A stretch of 64,000 nucleotides of DNA from SLNP01 sp964568875 (GTDB lineage: Bacteria > Bacteroidota > Bacteroidia > Bacteroidales > VadinHA17): the NCBI GenBank assembly GCA_964568875.1, contig CAZMSH010000006.1, positions 62,001 to 126,000 of the forward strand. The letters are read 5' to 3'. Positions 43,707-53,204 of this stretch are shown piece after piece (position 1 is the first letter of the stretch; the number at the start of each line of letters is the position of its first letter). The position numbers were made by a program, and so were the translations under genes. The notes under the pieces are model-generated. The model ran no database searches. It had not been told where the DNA came from and saw nothing but the letters and a program-made list of their open reading frames with translations.

Positions 43707-43742
43707 GATTTACGACTTCAGATTAACGATTCGCGATTTGCC
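43707..43742. repeat. Short intergenic word repeat (inverse orientation)
   Basis: GATTAACGATT (43721-43731) is the reverse complement of AATCGTTAATC seen twice before lspA. It is preceded by GATTTACGACTTCA and followed by CGCGATTTGCC. It belongs to the same family of intergenic words. Confidence 0.45.
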
Positions 43743-43815
43743 ATTTACCTGCTGCTTCGCCTCCGGTGAGCTCACACCGACACAGCCGGGTCTCAGTTTA
43801 AACCTGCCTGAAACA

Positions 43816-45897
43816 TTAATAAGCTATAACCCCTGCCTCTTTTAGTACGGCAAATGCATTCAGGAATTCTCTCACATCTGCATGTTCCGGATACTGGGCA
43901 TTATACAGTTTTACAATATCCAGACCGGTACGATTTCCGTCACACAACAATATGACCTCATGAATACTTCTGATTGAGGGATATGAGTGTTTCTTCAGGA
44001 ACTCCTGCGGCACCTCCTGCATCATGGTGCGGTATCCATAATAACCACCATCGATTGCCTTGCCTGTAACCGAAGGCTTAATGGCTGAGGCTCTTTTTTC
44101 ATCTTCAGAGAGGGTCAGAGCTACCGGCCTGATGTCAAGCTGTCTGCACCTTACGGCCATCTGCTGCTCAAGAACGCTGAGTCCGGCATCGCGCTGCGAT
44201 AATACAGAGGCGGCCATGGCCGTTAGTGCTCTGGCAAAACCCCGGTCGTTCAGACAAAGTTCTGCCACCGACATGACTGTTTCATACTCGTTCATCGAAA
44301 CCGCCTGATAATCAAACACTGAGCGGCGATAGACCGTTGCAAGGTCCTTAGCAGAAGCAGAGGCTATACGGTCCGTTCCGATTGTAAGCTGATGGCCCAT
44401 TCTGTGGGCCGCATTACCCAGAACTTCACCGGCAATTTTCATAGCTCCCTGTTCACCGGCAGAGGCAATACTATATGCGCTGGCTACTGTAAGGAATACA
44501 GACCGCTTGAGCTGTGTAGGGTCACACACACCTGGCCTGTCATTCGAGGTGTGGTAATAATGGTCAGGCCAGTTGTTAAGCAATATCCCCGGCACTTTAA
44601 TGGTAAAGTTGTTGAATACAGCATGGTCTGAGGCGCCAAGATAGGCTTCAACATTCCAGTAGAACGGATCGTCAGTGCCTGTTGGTGCAATCATTGGCTT
44701 CAGAAAACCAAACCGGCCGACAGGCGTGCATCTGATCTTGTTGGTCTCACTTATATAGCGCATATACATCTGAAGTACGTCATTAATGTAGTGAGGCATA
44801 CCGAAAGTCGTGCGGTGCATATTGAGAAACGACTGGTTTTCAGCCATTCTGATTCCCACCATATCAAGATTTATATTTGCTAACGTACGGCTCATAATAT
44901 CACGATTTGCCCCCACCCATGGTATGGTACCTGAGAATTCCGGTATCCATATAAACCTGATTGAGCGTCTGGGACGAGGAAGCCTGCCATCGTTGTACAT
45001 TGTGTGAAGTACCCTGGCAGCATCGAGAATTGCCACAGAGCCCGATCCGTTGTCATTGGCTCCCATCTTAACGTATCCCTCAAATATGTGTGCACAGACA
45101 ATAATCTCTTCTCCTCCCTTTTCTGTTCCTTCAATCAGACATGTCGGCACCTGTATGTCAAGTTCGAGGTTTGTCGTTTTTACCTTCGCATGAACCCTTA
45201 TATTCTCACCTCTGGCCAGCCTGTCTCGCAGAAGGTGTCCGTCTCTTGGCGGTATTCTGAAGGCAAAGCCCTTACCTTCTGTATTTCGTATGCCGCCTGT
45301 GGGTATCTGAAGCGGGTCTATCAGGGGACGGTCAGATTCGAAAGAAACAACACCATGCGCTCCTGCTGCCATCGCAGCAGGAAATACCCGTGAAAGAGGG
45401 CCGGAAGTGAGAACGATTGCATCAGTTACATCTACCGATGTAAACCAGTTTGAAGATCCCTCTCCAACCCATATAAGCTGTGCCGTTACATCTGCATCGG
45501 CGCTGCCGGAAGCAAGCATAAGAGGCAAACCATCGTAATCAGCTATCTTTGACCTGCCCGGTCCGACCTCCCATAATGTGCCTTCAAGTCCTTTCCATGT
45601 AGTCGTTTTTCCAAACCGCTCAATGGTAGCGTTGTCGATACCATAGCTTTTCAGCTTGTCAACTATATAGACAGATTCAAAGAGGGTACCCTGGTATTCA
45701 CTCAATGGTCTGGGTCTGTTATACCCGGTTAGCTCCACAAGGTCATTGTAAGCTCTTTCACCTGAAGCTTCTCCGGCTATCATTTCAAGAAGTGCCGGAG
45801 ACAGAGACCCATACTGGTATGAATAATTCCATTGGGCTGTGATTGAAACGGCTGCAAAAAATGCAGCCAGAGACGTAAGGATACGTGCAGTTTTCAT
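43816..45897 (-). CDS. M28 family zinc peptidase
   Basis: Secreted metallopeptidase of 693 residues with signal peptide (about 1-21). A PA-like inserted segment (about 130-230, residues around AGAHGVVSFES) precedes the M28 core. Zinc-binding VCAHIFEG, ANDNGSGSVAILD (bridging Asp), PEFSGTIPW and NLDMVG occur in order, and an SDHAVFNNF histidine motif lies later. The second residue group reads AHIFEGYVK where many M28 enzymes have AHxDS, so the first metal site is slightly unusual. C-terminal helical region of about 150 residues unknown. Probably aminopeptidase activity in the periplasm. Confidence 0.9.
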   Translation of the reverse strand: MKTARILTSLAAFFAAVSITAQWNYSYQYGSLSPALLEMIAGEASGERAYNDLVELTGYNRPRPLSEYQGTLFESVYIVDKLKSYGIDNATIERFGKTTTWKGLEGTLWEVGPGRSKIADYDGLPLMLASGSADADVTAQLIWVGEGSSNWFTSVDVTDAIVLTSGPLSRVFPAAMAAGAHGVVSFESDRPLIDPLQIPTGGIRNTEGKGFAFRIPPRDGHLLRDRLARGENIRVHAKVKTTNLELDIQVPTCLIEGTEKGGEEIIVCAHIFEGYVKMGANDNGSGSVAILDAARVLHTMYNDGRLPRPRRSIRFIWIPEFSGTIPWVGANRDIMSRTLANINLDMVGIRMAENQSFLNMHRTTFGMPHYINDVLQMYMRYISETNKIRCTPVGRFGFLKPMIAPTGTDDPFYWNVEAYLGASDHAVFNNFTIKVPGILLNNWPDHYYHTSNDRPGVCDPTQLKRSVFLTVASAYSIASAGEQGAMKIAGEVLGNAAHRMGHQLTIGTDRIASASAKDLATVYRRSVFDYQAVSMNEYETVMSVAELCLNDRGFARALTAMAASVLSQRDAGLSVLEQQMAVRCRQLDIRPVALTLSEDEKRASAIKPSVTGKAIDGGYYGYRTMMQEVPQEFLKKHSYPSIRSIHEVILLCDGNRTGLDIVKLYNAQYPEHADVREFLNAFAVLKEAGVIAY

Positions 45898-46062
45898 AGT
45901 ATTCTGATATTACCTGACATGTTATTTTGCAGGTTAAGATATTGAAATTTTCAGTAGCAGGTATCAGGTGTTGTTATAGAACATACGGAACCTTTACAGA
46001 GCCATTTCATTGAACATTCCTCTCTTTTGCGTGTTATAGCTATGATAATTACCTTATTGCAT

Positions 46063-46548
46063 ATGAGTAAATTTATTTTTGTGCTTACGACAGCACTGAT
46101 AATATCAGCCTCTGCATTAAAAGGTCAGAATGTTCCCGTAATGAATTTCAACCAGATGGAGCCTTTGCTCAGAGTTAAGAATGACACGGTATATATGATT
46201 AACTTCTGGGCAACCTGGTGTACCCCTTGTGTCGAGGAAATGCCCGACATACTGAAGTTTTCGGAAGAAATGAAAAATCGCAAATTCAGGCTCATCCTGG
46301 TAAGTATGGACAATCCCGACCACCTTGAATCAAGGGTAAAGCCTTTTATCAGACGCTTTGAGATTAAAGACAGGGTAATATTGCTTGACGATCCTGATGC
46401 AAACAGCTGGATAGAAAAGGTACATCCCGACTGGATGGGCTCAATACCGGCAACCCTGTTCTTTTCCGGTGATTTCAGAACCCTTCATGTCGACAAAATT
46501 GATTATGAGGGGCTTAAAAAGATTGTAGAACCCAGGTTAAAACGTTAA
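46063..46548 (+). CDS. TlpA-like periplasmic thioredoxin
   Basis: Thioredoxin-fold protein of 161 residues from the ATG at 46063. The signal peptide ends near ALKGQ. The redox motif is FWATWCTPCVEEMP with Cys pair WCTPC, followed by a cis-proline region (SIPATLFF). Expected to reduce or oxidise periplasmic thiols, perhaps in cytochrome c maturation (inference). TTG 46027 would add 12 residues and spoil the signal peptide. Confidence 0.9.
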   Translation: MSKFIFVLTTALIISASALKGQNVPVMNFNQMEPLLRVKNDTVYMINFWATWCTPCVEEMPDILKFSEEMKNRKFRLILVSMDNPDHLESRVKPFIRRFEIKDRVILLDDPDANSWIEKVHPDWMGSIPATLFFSGDFRTLHVDKIDYEGLKKIVEPRLKR

Positions 46549-46658
46549 CCGTGATAGTTACAGCAGGCAAAACCAGCCTGCCGGTTGCCATATCACAAAT
46601 ATAAGATATGGTTTCAACAGAGATAAAATCAAACAAACCGTAATTAAAATTGAAAATT

Positions 46659-47258
46659 ATGAAAAAGACATTTTTAGCAGCAATTCTTGTGGTTACCGCG
46701 ACAATTGTTTCGGCACAGGGATACAAGCCGGGTGATATTGTAAAAGACTTCAGTCTTAAGAACGTCGACGGCAATATGGTTTCCATGGCAGATTTTCCTG
46801 AGGCAAAAGGATTTATTATTTCATTTACTTGCAACCACTGTCCGTATGCAGTTGCATATGAAGACCGGATAATCGCCCTCGACAGGAAATATAAACCGCT
46901 GGGCTATCCTGTAATAGCTATAAATCCAAATGATCCTGCCGCTGAGCCGCGTGACAGTTTCGACAAGATGATTGAGCGATCGAAGGAAAAAGGCTTTACC
47001 TTTCCCTACCTGCTTGATGAAGGACAGAAGGTGTATCCGGTATGGGGCGCCACCCACACACCACATATGTATGTGGTAAAAAGGGACGGAGGAAATCTCA
47101 GGGTTATGTACGTCGGAACCATAGACAATAACTGGAGGGATGCATCAGCTGCCACGGTTAACTATATAGACAACGCCATTACATCAATCCTCGAGGGAAA
47201 AGAGATTGAGCAGCCAACAACAAGAGCCATAGGGTGTACAATAAAAGTCGCTAAATAG
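46659..47258 (+). CDS. Secreted AhpC/TSA-like thioredoxin-family protein
   Basis: Protein of 199 residues from ATG 46659. A signal peptide (ends VSAQG) precedes a thioredoxin/peroxiredoxin fold starting at GDIVKDFSLKNVDG. The redox site is SFTCNHCPYAVAYEDR (CNHC). ATHTPHMYVV is the cis-proline segment. It is a member of a family of thioredoxin-like proteins often annotated as redoxin; substrate unknown. Ends before a strong hairpin terminator. Confidence 0.88.
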   Translation: MKKTFLAAILVVTATIVSAQGYKPGDIVKDFSLKNVDGNMVSMADFPEAKGFIISFTCNHCPYAVAYEDRIIALDRKYKPLGYPVIAINPNDPAAEPRDSFDKMIERSKEKGFTFPYLLDEGQKVYPVWGATHTPHMYVVKRDGGNLRVMYVGTIDNNWRDASAATVNYIDNAITSILEGKEIEQPTTRAIGCTIKVAK

Positions 47259-47332
47259 AGAATCTTTCAGGCGCCTTACAGATATAGACAAGGTACAGGA
47301 TTTCAATTCAGCAACATACTTTACCATAAAAG

Positions 47333-47375
47333 CTGGCTGTGTTAGAATGTCATTTAAACATTCTAACACAGCCAG
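47333..47375. terminator. Perfect 17-bp stem-loop, bidirectional terminator
   Basis: CTGGCTGTGTTAGAATG (47333-47349) pairs perfectly with CATTCTAACACAGCCAG (47359-47375) around the 9-base loop TCATTTAAA. It lies between convergent genes (thioredoxin and uvrC). On the minus strand CTTTTATGG follows; on the plus strand TTATATTTC follows, so it can serve both directions. Confidence 0.75.
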
Positions 47376-47430
47376 TTATATTTCTGATACTGTTGTAACG
47401 GCTACTATGCCATATTTCATTCACATGGTT

Positions 47431-47446
47431 CGTTTCACGTGAAACA
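47431..47446. other. Candidate parS site 1
   Basis: CGTTTCACGTGAAACA contains the 14-bp perfect palindrome GTTTCACGTGAAAC and differs from the ParB-binding consensus TGTTTCACGTGAAACA by one base. It lies in the gap beside the uvrC stop codon. A second, perfect site is at 50890. Confidence 0.75.
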
Positions 47447-49243
47447 TCACTGCCGGGAAAAATGTTTCATGATAGCCTCAGCCCTTGTTTTACCGGCTAT
47501 TTCTTCTATCGCTTCCCTGGGGGCATCTATTATTGCCTGAACCGATCCGAATTTTCTGAGAAGCATGGTAGCTGTTTTTTCTCCAATACCAGGGATGCTT
47601 TCCAATTCTGAACGAATCATTTCTTTTGAGCGTTTAAGCCTGTGAAAAGAGATTCCAAACCGGTGGGCTTCATTTCGAATATTCTGAATTATTTTAAGAG
47701 ATACCGAGTTCTTATCTATATATAGAGGAACAGGGTCCCCCGGAAAATAGATCTCCTCCAGTCGCTTGGCTATCCCGACAATCGAAACCCTGTCACGAAC
47801 ACCAAGCTTTATCAGGCTTTCAAGTGCAGAGGATAACTGGCCCTTTCCTCCGTCAATAACTATCAGATCGGGAAGGTTGTTGCCCTCCTCAAGTATCCGT
47901 CTGTAACGCCTCAGAACAACTTCTGCCATAGATGCATAATCATCTGAACCAGAGACACTTTTTATGTTGAAGTGACGATATTCTGAACGAGAGGGCTTCC
48001 CGTTCCTGAAGACAACACACGAAGCTACTGCGCTGGTACCCTGAATGTTAGAATTGTCAAAACATTCTATATGCCTGGGCAGGCGTGACATACGAAGGTC
48101 GCTTCTGAGCTGTTCAAGGCTTTTACCTGTTCTTTCAACAGCAGTTTTACTTTCGGCTTTTTTCTTCTGTTCAAGCCTGAACAACAGTGCGTTACGTGCC
48201 GCCATCTCAAGCAGTTTCTTTTTATCTCCCCTGACAGGAACATGGAATCTGACAGATTCGGTAGTAAAGTCAGGCATAAATGGCACTATAGCAACCGCAG
48301 ATAACTTTCCGAAACGATTTATAATCTCTCCTACAGCCAGAGATAGTACCCTCTCTCTCTCTTCATCCAGGCGCCTTTTCAGTCCAACAGTAAATGTCTG
48401 TACAACTGCGCCTTCTATTATCCTCATAAAGTTAACGGCAGCATAGTCGCCCTCCATGCTAAACCCAAACACATCTGCATTTCCGGTCGAAGGATTTACC
48501 ACAAGGGAGCGGGCTTGATAACGTGATAGTATTTCAAGCTTTTCCTTTATTTTCTGTGCTTCTTCAAACTTAAGTTCTGAAGAATACTTAAGCATCATCT
48601 CTCTGAGGTGGTTTGTAACTGTGCGTATATTACCCCTCAGTATCTCCCTTATGTGGGCAATACTGCTGTCATAATCCTCCTGACTCTGCAAGCCTTCGCA
48701 CGGGCCCTTGCAGTTACCTATCTGATATTCGAGGCAGACTCTGAACTTTCCTTTTGAAATATTATCAGGTGTAAGGTTAAGTTTACAGTTTCTGAGGCTA
48801 TATAGCTGTCTTACAAGCGACAAGAGGGTTTTCACCATCACTACCGATGTATACGGACCATAATACTGAGACCCGTCGTTCACTACTGTTCTGGTAATGA
48901 ACACACGCGGGAAAGGTTCATTCTTAATGCAAATCCATGGGAAGGTCTTGTCATCTTTCAGCAGTATATTATACCTTGGCTGATGCTTTTTTATCAGATT
49001 ATTCTCAAGCAGCAGGGCCTCTGATTCTGTGTTCACGGCAGAATATCCCAAATTGGCCGATCGTTTTAAAAGAAGGGCCGTTTTACCTGACCGGCCTGAG
49101 GTAAAGTAAGACAAGACTCTTTTCCTCAGGCTCCTGGCTTTACCTATGTAAAGTATGTTGCCATTGCTGTCAGAAAAGAGATAAACACCCGGACTGTCAG
49201 GCATCTCCGAAGCTTTCTCCCTCAGACTATCACGATCATTCAT
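47447..49243 (-). CDS. uvrC: Excinuclease ABC subunit C
   Basis: Nucleotide-excision-repair nuclease, 598 residues, making the dual incision with UvrA and UvrB. The order is complete: GIY-YIG domain (SPGVYLFSD and ILYIGKARSLRKR), cysteine-containing segment CKLNLTPDNISKGKFRVCLEY (about 150-180), UVR motif (FEEAQKIKEKLE), RNase H-like C-terminal nuclease (ECFDNSNIQGTSAVAS, DGGKGQLS) and helix-hairpin-helix (IPGIGEKTATMLLRKFGS). It ends next to parS site 1; 15 bases separate it from ade upstream. Confidence 0.97.
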   Translation of the reverse strand: MNDRDSLREKASEMPDSPGVYLFSDSNGNILYIGKARSLRKRVLSYFTSGRSGKTALLLKRSANLGYSAVNTESEALLLENNLIKKHQPRYNILLKDDKTFPWICIKNEPFPRVFITRTVVNDGSQYYGPYTSVVMVKTLLSLVRQLYSLRNCKLNLTPDNISKGKFRVCLEYQIGNCKGPCEGLQSQEDYDSSIAHIREILRGNIRTVTNHLREMMLKYSSELKFEEAQKIKEKLEILSRYQARSLVVNPSTGNADVFGFSMEGDYAAVNFMRIIEGAVVQTFTVGLKRRLDEERERVLSLAVGEIINRFGKLSAVAIVPFMPDFTTESVRFHVPVRGDKKKLLEMAARNALLFRLEQKKKAESKTAVERTGKSLEQLRSDLRMSRLPRHIECFDNSNIQGTSAVASCVVFRNGKPSRSEYRHFNIKSVSGSDDYASMAEVVLRRYRRILEEGNNLPDLIVIDGGKGQLSSALESLIKLGVRDRVSIVGIAKRLEEIYFPGDPVPLYIDKNSVSLKIIQNIRNEAHRFGISFHRLKRSKEMIRSELESIPGIGEKTATMLLRKFGSVQAIIDAPREAIEEIAGKTRAEAIMKHFSRQ

Positions 49244-49258
49244 AATTGGGTTAAGGTA

Positions 49259-50875
49259 TCATACCAGAACCGGTACCGGTTCAAATCGATTTACATCAAA
49301 CAGGCCCCTGTCTCCTATTTTAAGCTCAGGTATCACCAACAGGGACATGAACGACAGGGTCATAAACGGAGCCTTAAGGGCTGACCCGTTTTTACGTACT
49401 ATATCAGTGAGCTTTCTATAGCCTGCTGCTGCTTCTGCCACTGTTCCGCCTGACATAATTCCGCCAATATCCAGCTGAAGGGAAACCTCCTCCTCCGGTC
49501 CGCACCACGAAAGCCCACCTTTCATCTCAATTACCCTGTTAACAGCCCTGACAATAGAGTCATCATCTGTTCCAACTGCCACAATATTATGACTGTCATG
49601 CGCGACTGAAGACGCCATTGCTCCCTTACTCAGGCCAAACCCTTTAATAAACGCACACGCAGGGGCTCTGTCATTATATCTCTCTTTAACGACAATTTTA
49701 AGAATGTCGTTTGCAGTATCAAAAACATCAAAAGATGGCATGGCAGCTGTTGTCTGAAGTGACCCTGTATAAAGGAGGCCGTCAAATGCCTCAATAACCC
49801 TTATCAGACAATCATTTACATCTGTCTTTATATCATTACGGGTAATAGAACTGCAATTGAACCGGTTTACCGGCTTCACGCCGGAACTGTTTATCGTCAC
49901 CTTCTCTCCGTCAAACACCTTGCTTCCCCCGATCCACGTTTCCAGTATTTCAAAAGAATCCGGATGATCAATAATGATGAAATCAGCATTGTCACCCACC
50001 CTGAGCATTCCGGCCGGAAGATTATAGTGCCGGATCGGATTGATTGAGGCTGCCGCCAGTACATCAAACAGATTATGCCCCAGACCAAGAAGTCTTTTAA
50101 CCAGAAGGTTTATATGTCCGTTTAAAAGATCATCAGGATGAATATCGTCTGAGCAAAGCATAACCCTTTGTGGCATTCTGCTGACCAGAGAATGTAGCGC
50201 TTCAAGATTCTTTGCTGCACTACCTTCCCTGATCAGAACCTTCATTCCTGCTTCAATCTTTTCAATTGCCTCCCTCTCTGTTTCGCACTCATGATCTGTC
50301 GTAATTCCCGAATTCACATATTTGCGGAGATCCGTTCCCGTCAATCCGGGAGCATGCCCGTCAACCGGCTTACCCATTCTCTTTGCAGCATCAATCTTCT
50401 TCAATATTTCATCATCCCCGCTCAGGAGTCCGGGAAAATTCATCATTTCAGACAGAAAACCTATTTGCGGAAGTGCAAGAAGTTCGGCCGTCTGCTTTGA
50501 ATCTATCAAAGCCCCTGATGATTCAAAAGGTGTTGCAGGGACACACGAAGGGGCACCAAACATAAACCTGAACGGAACAGTTTTTGCATCCTCAATCATG
50601 AATCTAATTCCCTCTGTTCCCAGCACGTTTGCAATTTCATGAGGGTCTGCCACGGCAGCCACAGTACCGTGCCTGACTGCCTCGCAGACAAAAGATGACG
50701 GTGTAACCATAGAGCTCTCAACATGCATATGAGCATCGACCAAACCCGGCAATATATAACGTGCCGGAACTTCATCCATCCTCTTTATGGCCTTAACAAT
50801 ACCGGCGGAAATCTCCATCTCAACGCCATAGATATACCGCGAATGCAGATCAATCAGATTTCCTGAAATTTTCAT
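49259..50875 (-). CDS. ade: Adenine deaminase
   Basis: Adenine to hypoxanthine deaminase of 538 residues, amidohydrolase superfamily. The metal motif is GLVDAHMHVESSMVTPSSF near residue 45, followed by GTVAAVADPHEIANVLG. CSDDIHPDDL and HNIVAVGTDDDS (with the C-terminal domain segment GGLSWCG) match the family. Used in purine salvage. It starts 15 bases from parS site 2 and is probably co-transcribed with uvrC. Confidence 0.96.
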   Translation of the reverse strand: MKISGNLIDLHSRYIYGVEMEISAGIVKAIKRMDEVPARYILPGLVDAHMHVESSMVTPSSFVCEAVRHGTVAAVADPHEIANVLGTEGIRFMIEDAKTVPFRFMFGAPSCVPATPFESSGALIDSKQTAELLALPQIGFLSEMMNFPGLLSGDDEILKKIDAAKRMGKPVDGHAPGLTGTDLRKYVNSGITTDHECETEREAIEKIEAGMKVLIREGSAAKNLEALHSLVSRMPQRVMLCSDDIHPDDLLNGHINLLVKRLLGLGHNLFDVLAAASINPIRHYNLPAGMLRVGDNADFIIIDHPDSFEILETWIGGSKVFDGEKVTINSSGVKPVNRFNCSSITRNDIKTDVNDCLIRVIEAFDGLLYTGSLQTTAAMPSFDVFDTANDILKIVVKERYNDRAPACAFIKGFGLSKGAMASSVAHDSHNIVAVGTDDDSIVRAVNRVIEMKGGLSWCGPEEEVSLQLDIGGIMSGGTVAEAAAGYRKLTDIVRKNGSALKAPFMTLSFMSLLVIPELKIGDRGLFDVNRFEPVPVLV

Positions 50876-50889
50876 AATATATTTTTCAC

Positions 50890-50905
50890 TGTTCCACGTG
50901 GAACA
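50890..50905. other. Candidate parS site 2 (perfect palindrome)
   Basis: TGTTCCACGTGGAACA is a 16-bp perfect palindrome with the conserved TGTT-CACGTG-AACA frame of ParB-binding parS sites. It lies in the 36-base gap between ade and mnmG. With no loop and no T tail it would make a poor terminator, which favours the parS reading. Confidence 0.8.
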
Positions 50906-50911
50906 ATATTG

Positions 50912-52789
50912 CTATCTTCCCAGATATAATAATAAAATTGAAATATCGGAAGGACTTACACCACTTATCCTGCTCGCCTGGCCAATCGTTCCGGGTCTGA
51001 ATTTCTCAAGCTTCTGTCGCGCTTCTGTGCTGATAGATGTTAATGTTCTATATTCAATATCTGCCGGTAATTTCAGCCCTTCCAGTCTCTTTATCTTCTC
51101 GGCAACCACCTTCTCTCTTTCAATATATCCAGAATATTTGACCTGAATTTCTGTTGTTTCTGCAATCTCCTCTTCCCTTTCCCTTATAAATCCAGGTATC
51201 TTATCTACCTCCTCCCTGAAAATTTCGATCAGCTTTGAAAGTTTCACCTGTGGTCTGAGAGCCAGATTGATTGCCTTAACCTTCTGATTGATTTCCGCAG
51301 TGCCAGTTTGAATCAGGTACTTATTCACCTCCTCCGGAGAAACACTTCTGGTTTTCAGCCACTCCATAAGACCGCTCACTGCCTCCATCTTACCTTTGTA
51401 TGTATCCATCCTTGCAGCAGATACTATTCCCAATTCGTATCCCTTCTCAGTAAGTCTTTCATCAGCATTATCCTGTCTTAACAATATCCTGTACTCAGCC
51501 CTCGAAGTAAACATCCTATAGGGTTCATCAACACCCTTGGTGACTAGGTCGTCTATCAGTACACCAATATAAGATTCATCCCTGGCCGGAAGATAGCTTC
51601 CCTTTCCTCCCAGTTTCAATACTGCATTAATTCCGGCTATCATACCCTGGGCTGCAGCTTCTTCATATCCCGTAGTGCCATTAATCTGTCCGGCGAAGTA
51701 GAGATTTTCGATTTTCCTTGTTTCAAGTGTATGATACAACTGTGTCGGTTGGAAGAAATCATACTCGATGGCATAACCCGGCCTGTAAATTATTACATTC
51801 TCAAGACCGGGAACTTTTCTCAGTGCATTTAACTGTATGTCTGCAGGGAGACTGCTGGAAAATCCGTTTACATAATACTCGTTTGTATTCCATCCCTCAG
51901 GTTCAATAAATAACTGATGTGCTTCCCTGCCTCCGAAGGTCACTATCTTATCTTCTATACTCGGACAGTATCTCGGTCCTATACCTTTTATTCTTCCCTT
52001 GAAGAGAGGACTAAACTCAAGTCCCTTCTCCAGTTCCCGGTGAACGTCAGGATTTGTATGGGTAACCCAACAACTTAATTCATTCCTGATCTTCATACCG
52101 CTATGCAGGAATGAGAATGTTCTTCCTTCACCGTCGCCCTTCTGCTCTATCATCCCGGAGAAATCAATGCTTCTGCCGTCAAGCCTTGCACTGGTACCCG
52201 TCTTCATGCGGCTCACTTCGAAACCCAATGATTCGAGTTGCTGACTAAGGCCCCTTGAGGAGTTATCACCAGACCTCCCTCCTTCGCTCTTTCTGAATCC
52301 GACATGCATAAGTCCGTTCAGAAATGTTCCGTTCGTCAATATAACAGCGCCTGCCCTGAACTTATTACCAAAAGATGTGGTTACACCACACACTTTGTTG
52401 TTGTTAACCAGCAGACTTTCAGCGTGTTCCTGCCAAATGTGCAGATTATCAGTATTTTCAAGGACTTTTCTCCATTCAATTGAAAACAGCTGTCTGTCGC
52501 ATTGAGCCCTTGGGCTCCACATAGCAGGACCCTTAGACCTGTTGAGTATTCTGAACTGTACCATGCTATTATCCGTGACAATTCCTGATACTCCTCCCAG
52601 GGCATCTATTTCTCTTACAATCTGTCCCTTTGCAATACCACCCATTGCGGGATTGCATGACATCTGTGCCAGTTTGGTCATGTCCATGGTAATCAAGACC
52701 GTCCGGGCACCCATTGCAGCTGCAGCATATGCTGCTTCACAGCCAGCGTGTCCTCCTCCTACTACAATTATATCATATGTAAGGTCCAT
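50912..52789 (-). CDS. mnmG: tRNA uridine-34 carboxymethylaminomethylation enzyme MnmG (GidA)
   Basis: FAD-dependent tRNA-modifying protein of 625 residues, partner of MnmE. The FAD-binding start DIIVVGGGHAGCEAAYAAA, SCNPAMGGIAKG, and the GidA signatures GPRYCPSIEDKIVTF and GQINGTTGYEEAAAQG are present, with the C-terminal helical domain to RISGVSPSDISILLLYL. In many bacteria gidA lies close to oriC and parAB, consistent with the neighbouring parS site. Its start overlaps the ybeY stop by 17 bases. Confidence 0.97.
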   Translation of the reverse strand: MDLTYDIIVVGGGHAGCEAAYAAAAMGARTVLITMDMTKLAQMSCNPAMGGIAKGQIVREIDALGGVSGIVTDNSMVQFRILNRSKGPAMWSPRAQCDRQLFSIEWRKVLENTDNLHIWQEHAESLLVNNNKVCGVTTSFGNKFRAGAVILTNGTFLNGLMHVGFRKSEGGRSGDNSSRGLSQQLESLGFEVSRMKTGTSARLDGRSIDFSGMIEQKGDGEGRTFSFLHSGMKIRNELSCWVTHTNPDVHRELEKGLEFSPLFKGRIKGIGPRYCPSIEDKIVTFGGREAHQLFIEPEGWNTNEYYVNGFSSSLPADIQLNALRKVPGLENVIIYRPGYAIEYDFFQPTQLYHTLETRKIENLYFAGQINGTTGYEEAAAQGMIAGINAVLKLGGKGSYLPARDESYIGVLIDDLVTKGVDEPYRMFTSRAEYRILLRQDNADERLTEKGYELGIVSAARMDTYKGKMEAVSGLMEWLKTRSVSPEEVNKYLIQTGTAEINQKVKAINLALRPQVKLSKLIEIFREEVDKIPGFIREREEEIAETTEIQVKYSGYIEREKVVAEKIKRLEGLKLPADIEYRTLTSISTEARQKLEKFRPGTIGQASRISGVSPSDISILLLYLGR

Positions 52790-53204
52790 CTTGCCACTTG
52801 TTGATCCAATAGTCTTCTCTCTCCCTCATTTTCGTTTTCTCGTCGCCAGTTGAGTCCTTATATCCAATAAGATGCAGTATGCCATGAGCCATTACTCTTT
52901 TCAGTTCGTCAGTAAAAGAAACCCCGTAATTTTCAGCATTCTCTTTTACTCTGTCTATACTTACATAAATCTCTCCCGCCAGTATGCTGCCTGTACTGTA
53001 ATCGAAAGTTATCACGTCTGTATAATAGTTATGCTTTAAGAACTCATTATTAATGTCCTTAATACTTTCATCATCAGTAAAAACAAAATCCACGCGACTA
53101 AGTTCTCTGTTCTCGCCGGAAATAACAGATAAAAGCCATAGCTTATAACGCATGGCATTTCTGATCCGGAATCCTGATATTCTATAATTAAATGTGATTT
53201 TCAA
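52773..53204 (-). CDS. ybeY: Endoribonuclease YbeY
   Basis: Single-strand endoribonuclease of 143 residues involved in 16S rRNA maturation and ribosome quality control. The zinc motif H-x3-H is in MAHGILHLIGYKD; the third ligand region is modified (GYKDSTGDEKTKM rather than GYDH), a form common in Bacteroidota. NHNYYTDVITFDY-like LKHNYYTDVITFD lies before it. Overlaps both neighbours (4 bases with the kinase gene, 17 with mnmG). Confidence 0.93.
   Translation of the reverse strand: MKITFNYRISGFRIRNAMRYKLWLLSVISGENRELSRVDFVFTDDESIKDINNEFLKHNYYTDVITFDYSTGSILAGEIYVSIDRVKENAENYGVSFTDELKRVMAHGILHLIGYKDSTGDEKTKMREREDYWINKWQDGPYI

Noticed and set aside
43756..43785. TGAGCTCA palindrome with GGTG/CACC flanks between convergent genes
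   Set aside because: Short, imperfect beyond 8 bases and without a T tail; may be chance.
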